From contig CAMMBO010000012.1 of the NCBI GenBank assembly GCA_946494435.1, positions 1-19,147 of the forward strand: a stretch of DNA of 19,147 bases, written 5' to 3'. Source of the DNA: an uncultured Mycoplasmatota bacterium (GTDB lineage: Bacteria; Bacillota_I; Bacilli_A; RF39; UBA660). The translations under genes and the position numbers were made by a program. This document shows, piece by piece, positions 1 through 9,065 of this stretch (position 1 is its first letter; the number at the start of each line of letters is the position of its first letter). The notes below the pieces were generated by a model. It did no database searches. It was not told where the DNA came from and saw only the letters and a list, made by a program, of their open reading frames with translations.

Positions 1-55
1 TTATCTTTTTCTCTTCTTCTACTGGTATTCCTTCTAATTTTTCTTCTGTTTGCAT
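1..55 (-). CDS. 5' end of an unidentified gene downstream of ligA (partial)
   Basis: An ATG at 53-55 (minus strand) is preceded by a good ribosome binding site, AGGGGTG, with a gap of about five bases. The open frame runs off the left edge after 18 codons, reading MQTEEKLEGIPVEEEKKI. It begins only 10 bases after the ligA stop, so it is almost certainly co-transcribed and perhaps translationally coupled to ligA. The visible residues are charged and Glu/Lys-rich, with no signal peptide or recognisable domain. Too little is present to name a family. That it is a real gene rests on the binding site, spacing and open frame. Confidence 0.6.
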   Translation of the reverse strand, partial: MQTEEKLEGIPVEEEKKI

Positions 56-65
56 AATTTCACCC

Positions 66-2078
<2,013 letters not shown>

Positions 2079-2993
2079 CTATAAGTTTATCCACAAGTGT
2101 TGTGGATAAAGTCCAGCACTAGTTAATTCTCTTAAAGCTTTTTCCACAGTTTCTTTATCTTCTTTATAAGTCATACCATACCAAGTAGAAGTTGTATTTA
2201 TAACATCTATAGTTTTAATATTTTTCTTAAGGCAAGTATCTAAGACATCAGGTATTTGAAATTCAAAACTATCAAGATTTTTCTGATGAAGTGATAAGAA
2301 TAAATATAGTTCGTCACTTAAGATGTCAAATAAGTCAGGCGAGAATAATAAAAGATTCATACATACTAGAGTATCTTCATCTATTTCTTTTCCATTACTA
2401 CTGTGTAAAGGCGAGGCGATTATCTTGTCTTTTTTCTTTATGACATTACATTCTGTTATTTTAGATAGTTTATTATTACCTACTTCCATAACCCCTCTTT
2501 TAGCAGCTCCATTAGGAGTTAAGGTATTACCTACTTTATAGCCAACTACACCATAATGATTATAGATGATATCATCTAAGTATTCACTGGCTTTTAGAAA
2601 AGCATCTTTACCATAGTAATCATCAGCATTTATGACTGCGAATGGTTCATTAATTTTATCTTTGGCACAAAGGATAGCATAGGCAGTACCTAAAGGTTTA
2701 GTTCTTTTCTTTAATAAAGGTTTAAATCTAGTAGGAATATAATCATCATTTTGGAAAGCATATTCTACTTTAATATAAGGTTCTACTCTTTTACCAATAG
2801 TTTCTCTAAAACTCTCATAGAAATCTTCTTTAACTATAAAAACAACTTTAGTAAAGCCAGCTTCAATAGCATCATAGATTGAATAGTCTATGATGAACTC
2901 TCCATTAGGTCCAACTGGTTCCATTTGTTTTAAACCTCCGAATCTACTTCCCATACCTGCTGCCATAATTAATAATGTTTTATCTTTTTTCAT
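2079..2993 (-). CDS. Sugar-phosphate-type nucleotidyltransferase, copy A
   Basis: GT-A-fold nucleotidyltransferase of the NTP_transferase type, which joins an NTP and a phosphorylated sugar or alcohol to give an activated NDP compound. The substrate cannot be read from sequence. The signature GMGSRFGG plus a downstream Lys (about residues 13-23) binds the nucleotide, KPLGTAYA (about 99-106) is the usual GTA-type substrate loop, and NADDYYG (about 122-128) carries the metal-binding Asp. The start is placed at the ATG 2991-2993 (304 aa), not at the in-frame ATG at 3029. The inner one has a GGAGG site five bases upstream, and its product MKKDKTLLIMAAG lines up with the neighbouring paralogue. 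It overlaps the end of that paralogue by 14 bases, suggesting translational coupling. The N-terminal 130 residues are about four-fifths identical to copy B by hand count; the C-terminal half is far more different. Confidence 0.85.
   Translation of the reverse strand: MKKDKTLLIMAAGMGSRFGGLKQMEPVGPNGEFIIDYSIYDAIEAGFTKVVFIVKEDFYESFRETIGKRVEPYIKVEYAFQNDDYIPTRFKPLLKKRTKPLGTAYAILCAKDKINEPFAVINADDYYGKDAFLKASEYLDDIIYNHYGVVGYKVGNTLTPNGAAKRGVMEVGNNKLSKITECNVIKKKDKIIASPLHSSNGKEIDEDTLVCMNLLLFSPDLFDILSDELYLFLSLHQKNLDSFEFQIPDVLDTCLKKNIKTIDVINTTSTWYGMTYKEDKETVEKALRELTSAGLYPQHLWINL
2638..2672. repeat. 35-base identical direct repeat, copy 1 (partner at 3554-3588)
   Basis: This stretch within nucleotidyltransferase copy A is identical, base for base, to 3554-3588 in copy B, 916 bases away. 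It encodes the LCAKDKINEPFA block. It is the longest exact match I found between the two genes, and stands out because the flanking DNA shows many silent differences. It could be a trace of recent gene conversion or simply strong constraint. Confidence 0.8.
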
Positions 2994-3906
2994 CTTTACC
3001 TCCATATAAATTATTACTATATATTTCATCTTTAATCATATTATTTATAGCATTTACTACTAATTCTTTATCTTCTTTATATGTTACTCCATACCAGTTA
3101 GCATTAGTTTCTATGACATCTACTATAACTCTATTTTCTTTTAATAGTTCATTTAAAACTATTGGTATTAAAAACTCACAACTATCTAGATTATCTTTAT
3201 TATCTTCTAAAAAGATAGGTAGTTTTTCTTCAAGAATGTTAAAAAGACTAGGCGTAAAGAGTAACATGTTCATAGAACAGATAGTATCTTTTTCTACTTC
3301 AAAAGGATTACTATCATCTAGGGGTGATACTTTTACTAAATTACCATCTAACTCAGTACTACTTTCTATTATTGTAATTAGTTCATTATTATCATTTACT
3401 TTACAGACACCTCGTTTAGCGGCACCATTTTCCGTTAGAGTATTACCAAGACGATAAGCGATTAAGCCATAATGATTATCTTTAATTTTAGATAGATAAT
3501 CACTAGCTTTCATATAAGCATCTCTTCCATAAAAGTCATCTGAATTAATGATAGCGAATGGTTCATTAATTTTATCTTTGGCACAAAGTATGGCATGAGC
3601 AGTACCAAGAGGTTTCTTTCTTGTCTTTAGTAGTTCTTGATACTCTTTAGGTATATTATCATTATTCTGAAAAACATACTCTACTTTTATATGTGGTTCA
3701 ACTCTTTTGCCAATAGTCTCTTTAAATATATCATAGTTTTCTTCTTTTATGATAAATACGACCTTATTAAAGCCTGCCTTAATGGCATCATAGATAGAAT
3801 AGTCTATAATAAACTCGCCATTAGGTCCTACTGGTTCTATTTGTTTTAGTCCTCCAAATCTACTACCCATACCGGCAGCCATGATTAGTAATGTTTTATT
3901 TTTCAT
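2980..3906 (-). CDS. Sugar-phosphate-type nucleotidyltransferase, copy B
   Basis: Paralogue of the gene immediately downstream, 308 aa, same GT-A nucleotidyltransferase family. The nucleotide-binding motif GMGSRFGG with a downstream Lys lies at residues 12-21, the KPLGTAHA loop at 98-105 and the acidic motif NSDDFYG at 121-127. A textbook AGGAGG site precedes the ATG by four bases. The C-terminal half keeps the NWYGVTYKEDKE block but otherwise differs from copy A, so the two may have separated in acceptor or partner use while keeping the same nucleotide pocket. It lies 14 bases downstream of the AAA+ ATPase gene. Families with this signature are usually labelled NDP-sugar pyrophosphorylase, UTP-glucose-1-phosphate uridylyltransferase-like or LicC-like; I cannot choose among these. 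Confidence 0.85.
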   Translation of the reverse strand: MKNKTLLIMAAGMGSRFGGLKQIEPVGPNGEFIIDYSIYDAIKAGFNKVVFIIKEENYDIFKETIGKRVEPHIKVEYVFQNNDNIPKEYQELLKTRKKPLGTAHAILCAKDKINEPFAIINSDDFYGRDAYMKASDYLSKIKDNHYGLIAYRLGNTLTENGAAKRGVCKVNDNNELITIIESSTELDGNLVKVSPLDDSNPFEVEKDTICSMNMLLFTPSLFNILEEKLPIFLEDNKDNLDSCEFLIPIVLNELLKENRVIVDVIETNANWYGVTYKEDKELVVNAINNMIKDEIYSNNLYGGKDEKR

Positions 3907-3920
3907 ATGTCCTCCTAGTA

Positions 3921-5255
3921 TTATTTTTCTTTTAAAAATCTTTTTAATAAAAAGGTTAAGAAATAGGGAAATGTATAAAATTTACCATTATAACCGATAT
4001 TTTTATTACATAGTTTTATCCCATATTTTATATCTTTATATTTATCACTTTCTATTAATTTATTAAGTGATAAAGTCTCATTGTCATTTGCTTTCACTTC
4101 TATAGGTATAAGAGAGTCTTTATCTCTAATAAAGAAGTCCATTTCGATTGTTCCTTTTTCGTTTTTATAAAAGTATAGAGAATAACCTTCCTTAACTAAC
4201 ATTTCTCCTACTATATTTTCATAAAGGGCTCCTTTATAGGTATTAAAGTTTTTATTAACTCTTAAATCTTCTCCTGCTTCATCATCTAGGGATGCAACTA
4301 AAAGACCTGTATCTTTAAAATATAGTCTATAATTATCAGGATTATAATTACCTTTTAGGGGTAGGAAAGGCTGTTCCATACAATAACTTATATTTATAAT
4401 ACCGGCATTAGATAACCAATCTATAACACCAACATATTCTCTATTTCTAGCATTATGTTCTATTTTAGATATTTGGAATTTCTTATTTTCATTTCCTAAA
4501 AAGACGGGTATTTTTCTATAAACATTTAAAATCTTTCCTTTATCTAATCCACCAGCATATTTAGTAATATCTTCTTCATAATCTAAAAGTATTTGACGTT
4601 GCATATTTAAAATACCAGAATAATTCTTTTGTTCAACAAATCTACTTACAATAGCAGGCATTCCTCCTACTATCATATACTCTTTAAAGTTTTCTAACAT
4701 AACACTATACATTACTTTGGGTAGGGGTTTACAGTTTAGCATATAAGAATACATTTCTTCTATTTGATTTTCTTTATATCCCTTAGCCCATAAAAACTCT
4801 TCAAAGTCCATAGAATACATTTCATAGTCTTGTTTATTACCAACACTATTAGATTCTATTTCTTGATAGTTAATACCCATTAGTGAACCTGAACAAATAA
4901 CATCATATCTTTTATCAATATTAAATGATTTTAACGAGGTAGTTGCATTAATACAGTCTTGTATCTCATCAAAAAATATTAAGGTTTTGCCAGGGACAAA
5001 GTTAAAGTTAGGATTAATTAAAGATATATTTCTTATTATGGTATCTACATCAAAACCATCATCAAAGATATTTTTATATTGTTTTTGTAAAACAAAGTTA
5101 ATCTCAACTACATTTTCATAATTATTTTTACCAAAGTTTTCTATCGATTCGGTTTTCCCTATTTGCCTTGCTCCTTTAACAATTAAAGGAAGTCTATTCT
5201 TATCATTTTTCCAGTCTATTAAATATTTATCAATTTTTCTTGTTAATCTTGGCAT
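3921..5255 (-). CDS. AAA+ ATPase with DUF4143-type C-terminal domain
   Basis: 444-residue member of the widespread AAA_14/DUF4143 ATPase group. Walker A GARQIGKT is at residues 28-35, Walker B TLIFFDEI at 91-98 (Asp96, Glu97) and a sensor-1-like CSGS at 121-124. The winged-helix-like middle is followed by the DUF4143 region (about 200-390), including LYFKDTGLL, and a PD-(D/E)XK-like pattern, EMDF at 371-374 and IEVKA at 385-389. Genes of this group are patchily distributed and poorly understood; roles in DNA processing, defence or stress have been suggested but none is established for this one. The ATG at 5253-5255 is chosen over an in-frame ATG at 5330 because it has a GAGGGTG site and because the promoter -10 lies between the two. 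It has its own promoter with a repeated element and probably reads through into the nucleotidyltransferases and ligA. Confidence 0.85.
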   Translation of the reverse strand: MPRLTRKIDKYLIDWKNDKNRLPLIVKGARQIGKTESIENFGKNNYENVVEINFVLQKQYKNIFDDGFDVDTIIRNISLINPNFNFVPGKTLIFFDEIQDCINATTSLKSFNIDKRYDVICSGSLMGINYQEIESNSVGNKQDYEMYSMDFEEFLWAKGYKENQIEEMYSYMLNCKPLPKVMYSVMLENFKEYMIVGGMPAIVSRFVEQKNYSGILNMQRQILLDYEEDITKYAGGLDKGKILNVYRKIPVFLGNENKKFQISKIEHNARNREYVGVIDWLSNAGIINISYCMEQPFLPLKGNYNPDNYRLYFKDTGLLVASLDDEAGEDLRVNKNFNTYKGALYENIVGEMLVKEGYSLYFYKNEKGTIEMDFFIRDKDSLIPIEVKANDNETLSLNKLIESDKYKDIKYGIKLCNKNIGYNGKFYTFPYFLTFLLKRFLKEK

Positions 5256-5274
5256 TCTATCACCCTCTATATAG

Positions 5275-5280
5275 ATTATA
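5275..5280 (-). promoter_or_regulatory. Extended -10 promoter for the AAA+ gene
   Basis: Minus-strand TGA-TATAAT: a perfect -10 preceded by TGn. The expected -35 position (5298-5303) reads ATAAAA, a poor match. The start codon is about 20 bases downstream, leaving a short leader containing the GAGGGTG site. A 12-base repeat abuts the -10 directly. Confidence 0.65.
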
Positions 5281-5325
5281 TCACAAAATTCCTGTGTTTT
5301 TATATGCTTTTTTTCACAAAATTCC
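5281..5325 (-). promoter_or_regulatory. Paired 12-base direct repeats, candidate operator
   Basis: GGAATTTTGTGA (minus-strand sense) occurs exactly at 5281-5292, touching the -10 hexamer, and again at 5314-5325, upstream of the -35 position. The start-to-start distance is 33 bases, close to three helical turns, so a protein dimer or oligomer could bind both on one face of the DNA. This is inference; no known consensus is recognised. Confidence 0.45.
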
Positions 5326-5365
5326 GGCACTTTTCAACTTATTTTTCACATTTTTCCATATTTCT

Positions 5366-7465
5366 TTATACTTTAGTTAAACTCTTATGATTTTTCATAA
5401 GTTTTTTAATTCCATATGGATGTTTAAAAGCAACTGATACTAGAGAATTAGTAACATCTACTACTTTACCTGCTCCAAAGTGTTCATGTACTACATAATC
5501 TCCAACTTGATAGTCAATATCTTCATCTCTAATAACATCTTCTTTATTAATATGTTTAACTTCTTCAGTCTTTTTAGTATTACTATCAATTAGACTCTCA
5601 TCTATTTCACTTATAAATCTACTTGGAGGATTAATACTATCTTCTCCAAATAATACTCTTCTTCTAGCATTTAAGAGATATAGTTTTTCTTTCGCTCTAG
5701 TTATAGCGACATAACAAAGTCTTCTTTCCTCTTCTGTTTCACTAGCACTCATTAAACAGTTGCGATGAGGGAATATTCCTTCTTCTAGGCCTAGAACAAA
5801 GACTATATCATATTCTAGTCCTTTAACAGAGTGAATAGTCATTAGACTTACTTTATGACGAGAGTCTTTATATTCATCTTTATCATTAACTAGACTTACT
5901 TCATATAAGAAGTCTTCTAATGATACAAGTCCCATTCTTTCTTCGAATGCTTTAGTAATAGATTTAAACTCTTCAAGGTTTTCTAATCTTACTTCACTTT
6001 CAATACTCTTTTCACTTTCTAGTTCAGCTTTCATACCAGTAGAGTCTAGGACTTTATCAATTAACTCTGTTAAGGTGACACTTTCTGCTACTTTTTGTAA
6101 AGAGATAATCAAGTCTTTAAACTTCTCTTCTTTACCTCCATCTATCGCTTCAAAGAGACTTATACCATCACTATCAGCTTTTTCGGTTAAGTGTTCTATT
6201 GTTCTTAGTCCTATTCCTCTTTTAGGAGTATTAATAACTCTTAAAAAACTGACATCATCTTTAGGATTAAAGATTAATTTAAGATAGGCAAGTAAGTCTT
6301 TAATCTCTTTTCTTTGATAGAAACTGAAACCTCCGACAATACGGTAAGGAATATTATCTTTTAATAGTTCTTCTTCAATAACACGAGACTGAGCATTGGT
6401 TCTATAAAGTATGGCAATATCACTAGCATCTTTGCCACTATCTAAAAGTTTTTTTATCTCCATTGCAGCATAGTGACTCTCATCTTTTTCATCATAGGCT
6501 CTATAATAGGTTATCTTATCGCCAACACCCTTAGTAGACCATAGATTTTTCTCTTTTCTTTTTTCATTATTTTTAATAACACAGTTAGCAGCATCTAGAA
6601 TGGTCTTAGTAGAACGATAATTTTGTTCTAGTTTAATACTTAAAGCATTAGGATAATCTTTTTCAAAGTTTAAGATATTTTTATAATTGGCACCACGGAA
6701 CCCATATATCGCTTGGTCAGCATCTCCTACTACACAAATATTTTTGTATTTAGCACTTATCATTTTAGATAAAATATACTGAGCTTCATTAGTATCTTGA
6801 TACTCATCTATCAATATGTATTTATAACGTTCTTGGTATCTTTGTAAAACTTCAGGATGTTTTCTAAAAAGAGTTATAGGTAGAAGTAATAAATCATCAA
6901 AGTCCATGGCATTGTTCTTCTTTAGTTTATCTTCATATTTATAATAGACTTCACTTACAACATTTTCATAGTCACTTGCAATATATCTTTCATAATCTTT
7001 TGGAGAGACAAGCTCATTTTTACAATTACTTATTTTATTTCTAATGGCTTTAGGATTATAGATTTTAGGGTCATAGTTTAGACTCTTTAATATTTTCTTG
7101 ACGATAGTTAGAGAGTCATCACTATCCATGATTACAAAGTTATTACTATATCCTAATTTATCATAGTTTTCTCTTAATATTTTAAGGCCAAAGGAATGGA
7201 ATGTTGATATTTGAATGTACTTGGCAACACTTCCTATCATTTTATCAACACGTTCTCTCATCTCTAAAGCAGCTTTATTAGTAAAGGTTATGGCAAGTAT
7301 CTCATAAGGAGATATATCTAACTCTTCTATTAGATAGGCAATTTTCGTAGTTAAAACTTTAGTCTTACCAGATCCAGCTCCTGCTAGTATTAAAAGAGGT
7401 CCTTCATTATATAAAACGGCCTTTTTTTGTTCTTCATTTAAGTTATCTAAATCTATATTACTCAT
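5366..7465 (-). CDS. pcrA: ATP-dependent DNA helicase PcrA (UvrD/Rep superfamily 1)
   Basis: 3'-to-5' DNA helicase that clears RecA and stalled complexes and supports repair and rolling-circle replication. All SF1A motifs are visible: Q motif LNEEQ (9-13), Walker A AGAGSGKT (28-35), motif Ia ITFTNKAA (59-66), motif II LIDEYQDT (218-225), motif III VVGDADQAIYGFRGA (245-259), motif IV LEQNYRST (279-286), motif V TIHSVKGLEYD, and motif VI CYVAITRAKEKL near 585-600. The C-terminal 50 residues (VGDYVVHEHFGAGKVV...) form the Tudor-like domain that in B. subtilis PcrA contacts RNA polymerase. At 699 aa it is slightly shorter than B. subtilis PcrA, mostly in the linker before that domain. The ATG has a GGAAGTAGG site and its own extended -10 promoter. 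The usual pcrB partner is not upstream here. Confidence 0.96.
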   Translation of the reverse strand: MSNIDLDNLNEEQKKAVLYNEGPLLILAGAGSGKTKVLTTKIAYLIEELDISPYEILAITFTNKAALEMRERVDKMIGSVAKYIQISTFHSFGLKILRENYDKLGYSNNFVIMDSDDSLTIVKKILKSLNYDPKIYNPKAIRNKISNCKNELVSPKDYERYIASDYENVVSEVYYKYEDKLKKNNAMDFDDLLLLPITLFRKHPEVLQRYQERYKYILIDEYQDTNEAQYILSKMISAKYKNICVVGDADQAIYGFRGANYKNILNFEKDYPNALSIKLEQNYRSTKTILDAANCVIKNNEKRKEKNLWSTKGVGDKITYYRAYDEKDESHYAAMEIKKLLDSGKDASDIAILYRTNAQSRVIEEELLKDNIPYRIVGGFSFYQRKEIKDLLAYLKLIFNPKDDVSFLRVINTPKRGIGLRTIEHLTEKADSDGISLFEAIDGGKEEKFKDLIISLQKVAESVTLTELIDKVLDSTGMKAELESEKSIESEVRLENLEEFKSITKAFEERMGLVSLEDFLYEVSLVNDKDEYKDSRHKVSLMTIHSVKGLEYDIVFVLGLEEGIFPHRNCLMSASETEEERRLCYVAITRAKEKLYLLNARRRVLFGEDSINPPSRFISEIDESLIDSNTKKTEEVKHINKEDVIRDEDIDYQVGDYVVHEHFGAGKVVDVTNSLVSVAFKHPYGIKKLMKNHKSLTKV

Positions 7466-7487
7466 ATTATTACCTACTTCCTAATTC

Positions 7488-7516
7488 ATTATATCATGTT
7501 AAATATTACTTGGTAA
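7488..7516 (-). promoter_or_regulatory. Promoter for pcrA
   Basis: Minus-strand TGA-TATAAT (-10 at 7488-7493) with TTACCA at 7511-7516, spacer 17. The -35 matches the consensus at four of six positions and lies in the last codons of the DUF3592-like gene. The 19 bases 7479-7497 (plus-strand TCCTAATTCATTATATCAT) recur exactly in front of the next gene upstream. Confidence 0.65.
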
Positions 7517-8023
7517 AAAGATAAGCATTACAAAACTCAAAACAATAAATGTTATACCAGTTAATAAAAGAATTATTGAGGATGGGCTTTTTACATATCT
7601 TAAGACATAACCCTGTTTTGGATTATTAGGATTATAGTAAACATCCATTAAGGAACCAACAGGAAACTTTTCCATTAAGGGACTTGTAGATACATAATTA
7701 TTTGTTTTTATATTTATATTGCTATTTTCTACGTCATTTGTTATATCTGTTTTTATGCTATTAAGTGGACTTGATTTATTAATTACAAAACCATACTTTA
7801 ATGTTTTGGTATAAGTAACATTATTCACACTATATTCAACTATAGGAAAATGTACACCATTATTATTCCAAATTGTATATCTAACAACTTTTCCTTTAGT
7901 GGTAGCGGTAGAATTATTTATAGTTCTTTTATCATGTAATTTTAACAATACCCCTATTAACAAAAGTATTAGTCCTGTACTTATAAATATTATAAACATT
8001 ATTATATTAATCTGCATAATCAT
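7499..8023 (-). CDS. DUF3592-like two-helix membrane protein
   Basis: 174-residue protein with a transmembrane helix at each end (about 6-27 and 149-170) and an extracytoplasmic or cytoplasmic beta-rich middle of about 115 residues. The pattern GKVVRYTIWNNNGVHFPIVEYSV near the first helix and FPVGSLMDVYYNPNNPKQGYV before the second matches the layout of DUF3592 proteins, whose function is unknown. Compared with simple DUF3592 proteins it has an extra Asn/Ser/Thr-rich insertion at about 84-115. Two starts are possible: ATG 8023 (spacing from the AAAGG site very short) or the third codon ATG 8017 (spacing about nine). It has its own promoter and lies between a terminator upstream and the pcrA promoter downstream, so it is probably a single-gene unit with possible read-through into pcrA. 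Confidence 0.65.
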   Translation of the reverse strand: MIMQINIIMFIIFISTGLILLLIGVLLKLHDKRTINNSTATTKGKVVRYTIWNNNGVHFPIVEYSVNNVTYTKTLKYGFVINKSSPLNSIKTDITNDVENSNINIKTNNYVSTSPLMEKFPVGSLMDVYYNPNNPKQGYVLRYVKSPSSIILLLTGITFIVLSFVMLIFLPSNI

Positions 8024-8039
8024 TATCCTTTCCTAATTC

Positions 8040-8045
8040 ATTATA
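8040..8045 (-). promoter_or_regulatory. Extended -10 promoter for the DUF3592-like gene
   Basis: Minus-strand TGA-TATAAT within the 19-base block 8031-8049, identical to 7479-7497 ahead of pcrA. The -35 position (8063-8068) is a weak TTTTCC. The block also contains the AGGA part of the ribosome binding site, so promoter and binding site are duplicated together. Confidence 0.55.
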
Positions 8046-8061
8046 TCATTATTTTAAGGAG

Positions 8062-8094
8062 GGGAAAAGAAAAAGAAGAACTTTACTCTTCTTT
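8062..8094 (-). terminator. Intrinsic terminator after the helical hypothetical gene
   Basis: On the minus strand AAAGAAGA, a seven-base loop and TCTTCTTT form a perfect 8-bp stem (8072-8094), followed by an imperfect T-rich tract (TTCTTTTCC). The left arm overlaps the last codons and TAA of the gene ending at 8083. Confidence 0.55.
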
Positions 8095-9006
8095 CATGTC
8101 GGCATCTAAGGCATAGAGAAAATAATTTATATTACGATAGAAGTTATCAATAGCAAGGGGTTCTATTATAAAATATACTTTAGCATCAAGTAAATCTCTT
8201 AACATATTACTTATTAATAACCTTATTCTTCTAATAACAGCGATGCTTCTTTCTGTTAAGTTCTGTTGATTTTCTGGAGATAGGGGTAGACTATTATAAT
8301 CTTCTAGTAGTTGTGGATATATTTCATTTAATATGTTATTTAATACTTCTATATAGGAAGTAGCATTTGGGTCTATTAGACCTCTTAAGAATGATGTTAT
8401 CTCATATGCAGTTATATTATAGCCATACTCTGTATCTAGGGCAATAATAGGGTCTTTTCTTATTCTTTCTTTTAATCTATTTAACTCTCCTATATATAGT
8501 TCTATTGTTATAATCATAAAGTTATACATTGTAGGATATGAGTATGAAAACAGATTATTAGATGTCATCTCATCTCTTATTTCTCTTGCAAGATTTATAA
8601 ACTCATTTGCAATAGATGTGGCTCTATCATTAAAAGATGTCAAGGTTGTAATTAACTCATCATTCACTTCAAATGTATCTGTCGGAGTAAGTTTAAGTTG
8701 CATCTCTGTTATATCGGTACCAAGATTTAAATTAAAAAGTTTTTCTGTTAATCTTTCTATAGGCAAGGTATACTCTGTATAAAATATCTGATAATTTAGT
8801 CCTTTAGATGGTACTTTTCCATTAGTTAAGGTTACTATTTCTCTACCTAAATCTTGACTTTCTCTAGCTAGAAGCGCCACTCTTCCTTTATAGGGATTAT
8901 CTCCATAAAAGGAAAGTTCAATATTAATACAAAAATCTCTTAATGTTCTTAAATAATATAGATTAGCATCTATAGACTCTTTATAAAACTCTTCTTCTGT
9001 TAACAT
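8083..9006 (-). CDS. All-helical cytosolic protein of unknown function
   Basis: 307 residues, no signal peptide or membrane helix, predicted almost entirely helical with two similar-looking halves. Each half carries a Tyr/Phe-rich amphipathic helix, e.g. NLYYLRTLRDFCINIELSF near the N-terminus and NFYRNINYFLYAL near the C-terminus. The size and two-bundle layout resemble DUF2935, a double ferritin-like fold found in Bacilli and Clostridia, but the metal-ligand histidines of that family are not visible. It may be a diverged, non-metal version or something unrelated. Confidence in the family link is low. The ATG follows a GGTGAT site. The gene is flanked by intrinsic terminators on both sides and so appears to be its own transcription unit. 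Confidence 0.6.
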   Translation of the reverse strand: MLTEEEFYKESIDANLYYLRTLRDFCINIELSFYGDNPYKGRVALLARESQDLGREIVTLTNGKVPSKGLNYQIFYTEYTLPIERLTEKLFNLNLGTDITEMQLKLTPTDTFEVNDELITTLTSFNDRATSIANEFINLAREIRDEMTSNNLFSYSYPTMYNFMIITIELYIGELNRLKERIRKDPIIALDTEYGYNITAYEITSFLRGLIDPNATSYIEVLNNILNEIYPQLLEDYNSLPLSPENQQNLTERSIAVIRRIRLLISNMLRDLLDAKVYFIIEPLAIDNFYRNINYFLYALDADMKEE

Positions 9007-9020
9007 TTTATCACCAATTA

Positions 9021-9026
9021 ATTATA
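9021..9026 (-). promoter_or_regulatory. Likely -10 element for the helical hypothetical gene
   Basis: A perfect TATAAT on the minus strand 15 bases before the start codon, directly downstream of the T-tract of the preceding terminator. No convincing -35 is seen at 16-18 bases spacing, so the promoter is weak or needs an activator. Confidence 0.4.
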
Positions 9027-9032
9027 TGCATG

Positions 9033-9065
9033 AAAAAAAAGAGATAGTATTTTAACTAATCTCTT
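9033..9065 (-). terminator. Intrinsic terminator of the adhesin/sortase operon
   Basis: Minus strand: AAGAGAT, one bulged T, AGT, a six-base loop, ACT, ATCTCTT, then eight T residues. The 7+3 bp stem contains the GAT-TAG end of the membrane-protein gene, so the stop codon lies in the hairpin. Confidence 0.85.

Noticed and set aside
2994..3029. Upstream in-frame ATG for nucleotidyltransferase copy A (would add 12 residues)
   Set aside because: The inner ATG has a GGAGG site and aligns with the paralogue's N-terminus; the extension would lie within the end of copy B.
5256..5330. Longer form of the AAA+ protein from an ATG at 5330
   Set aside because: The -10 element and repeated 12-mer lie inside that extension, the added residues look non-coding, and the inner ATG has a proper ribosome binding site.
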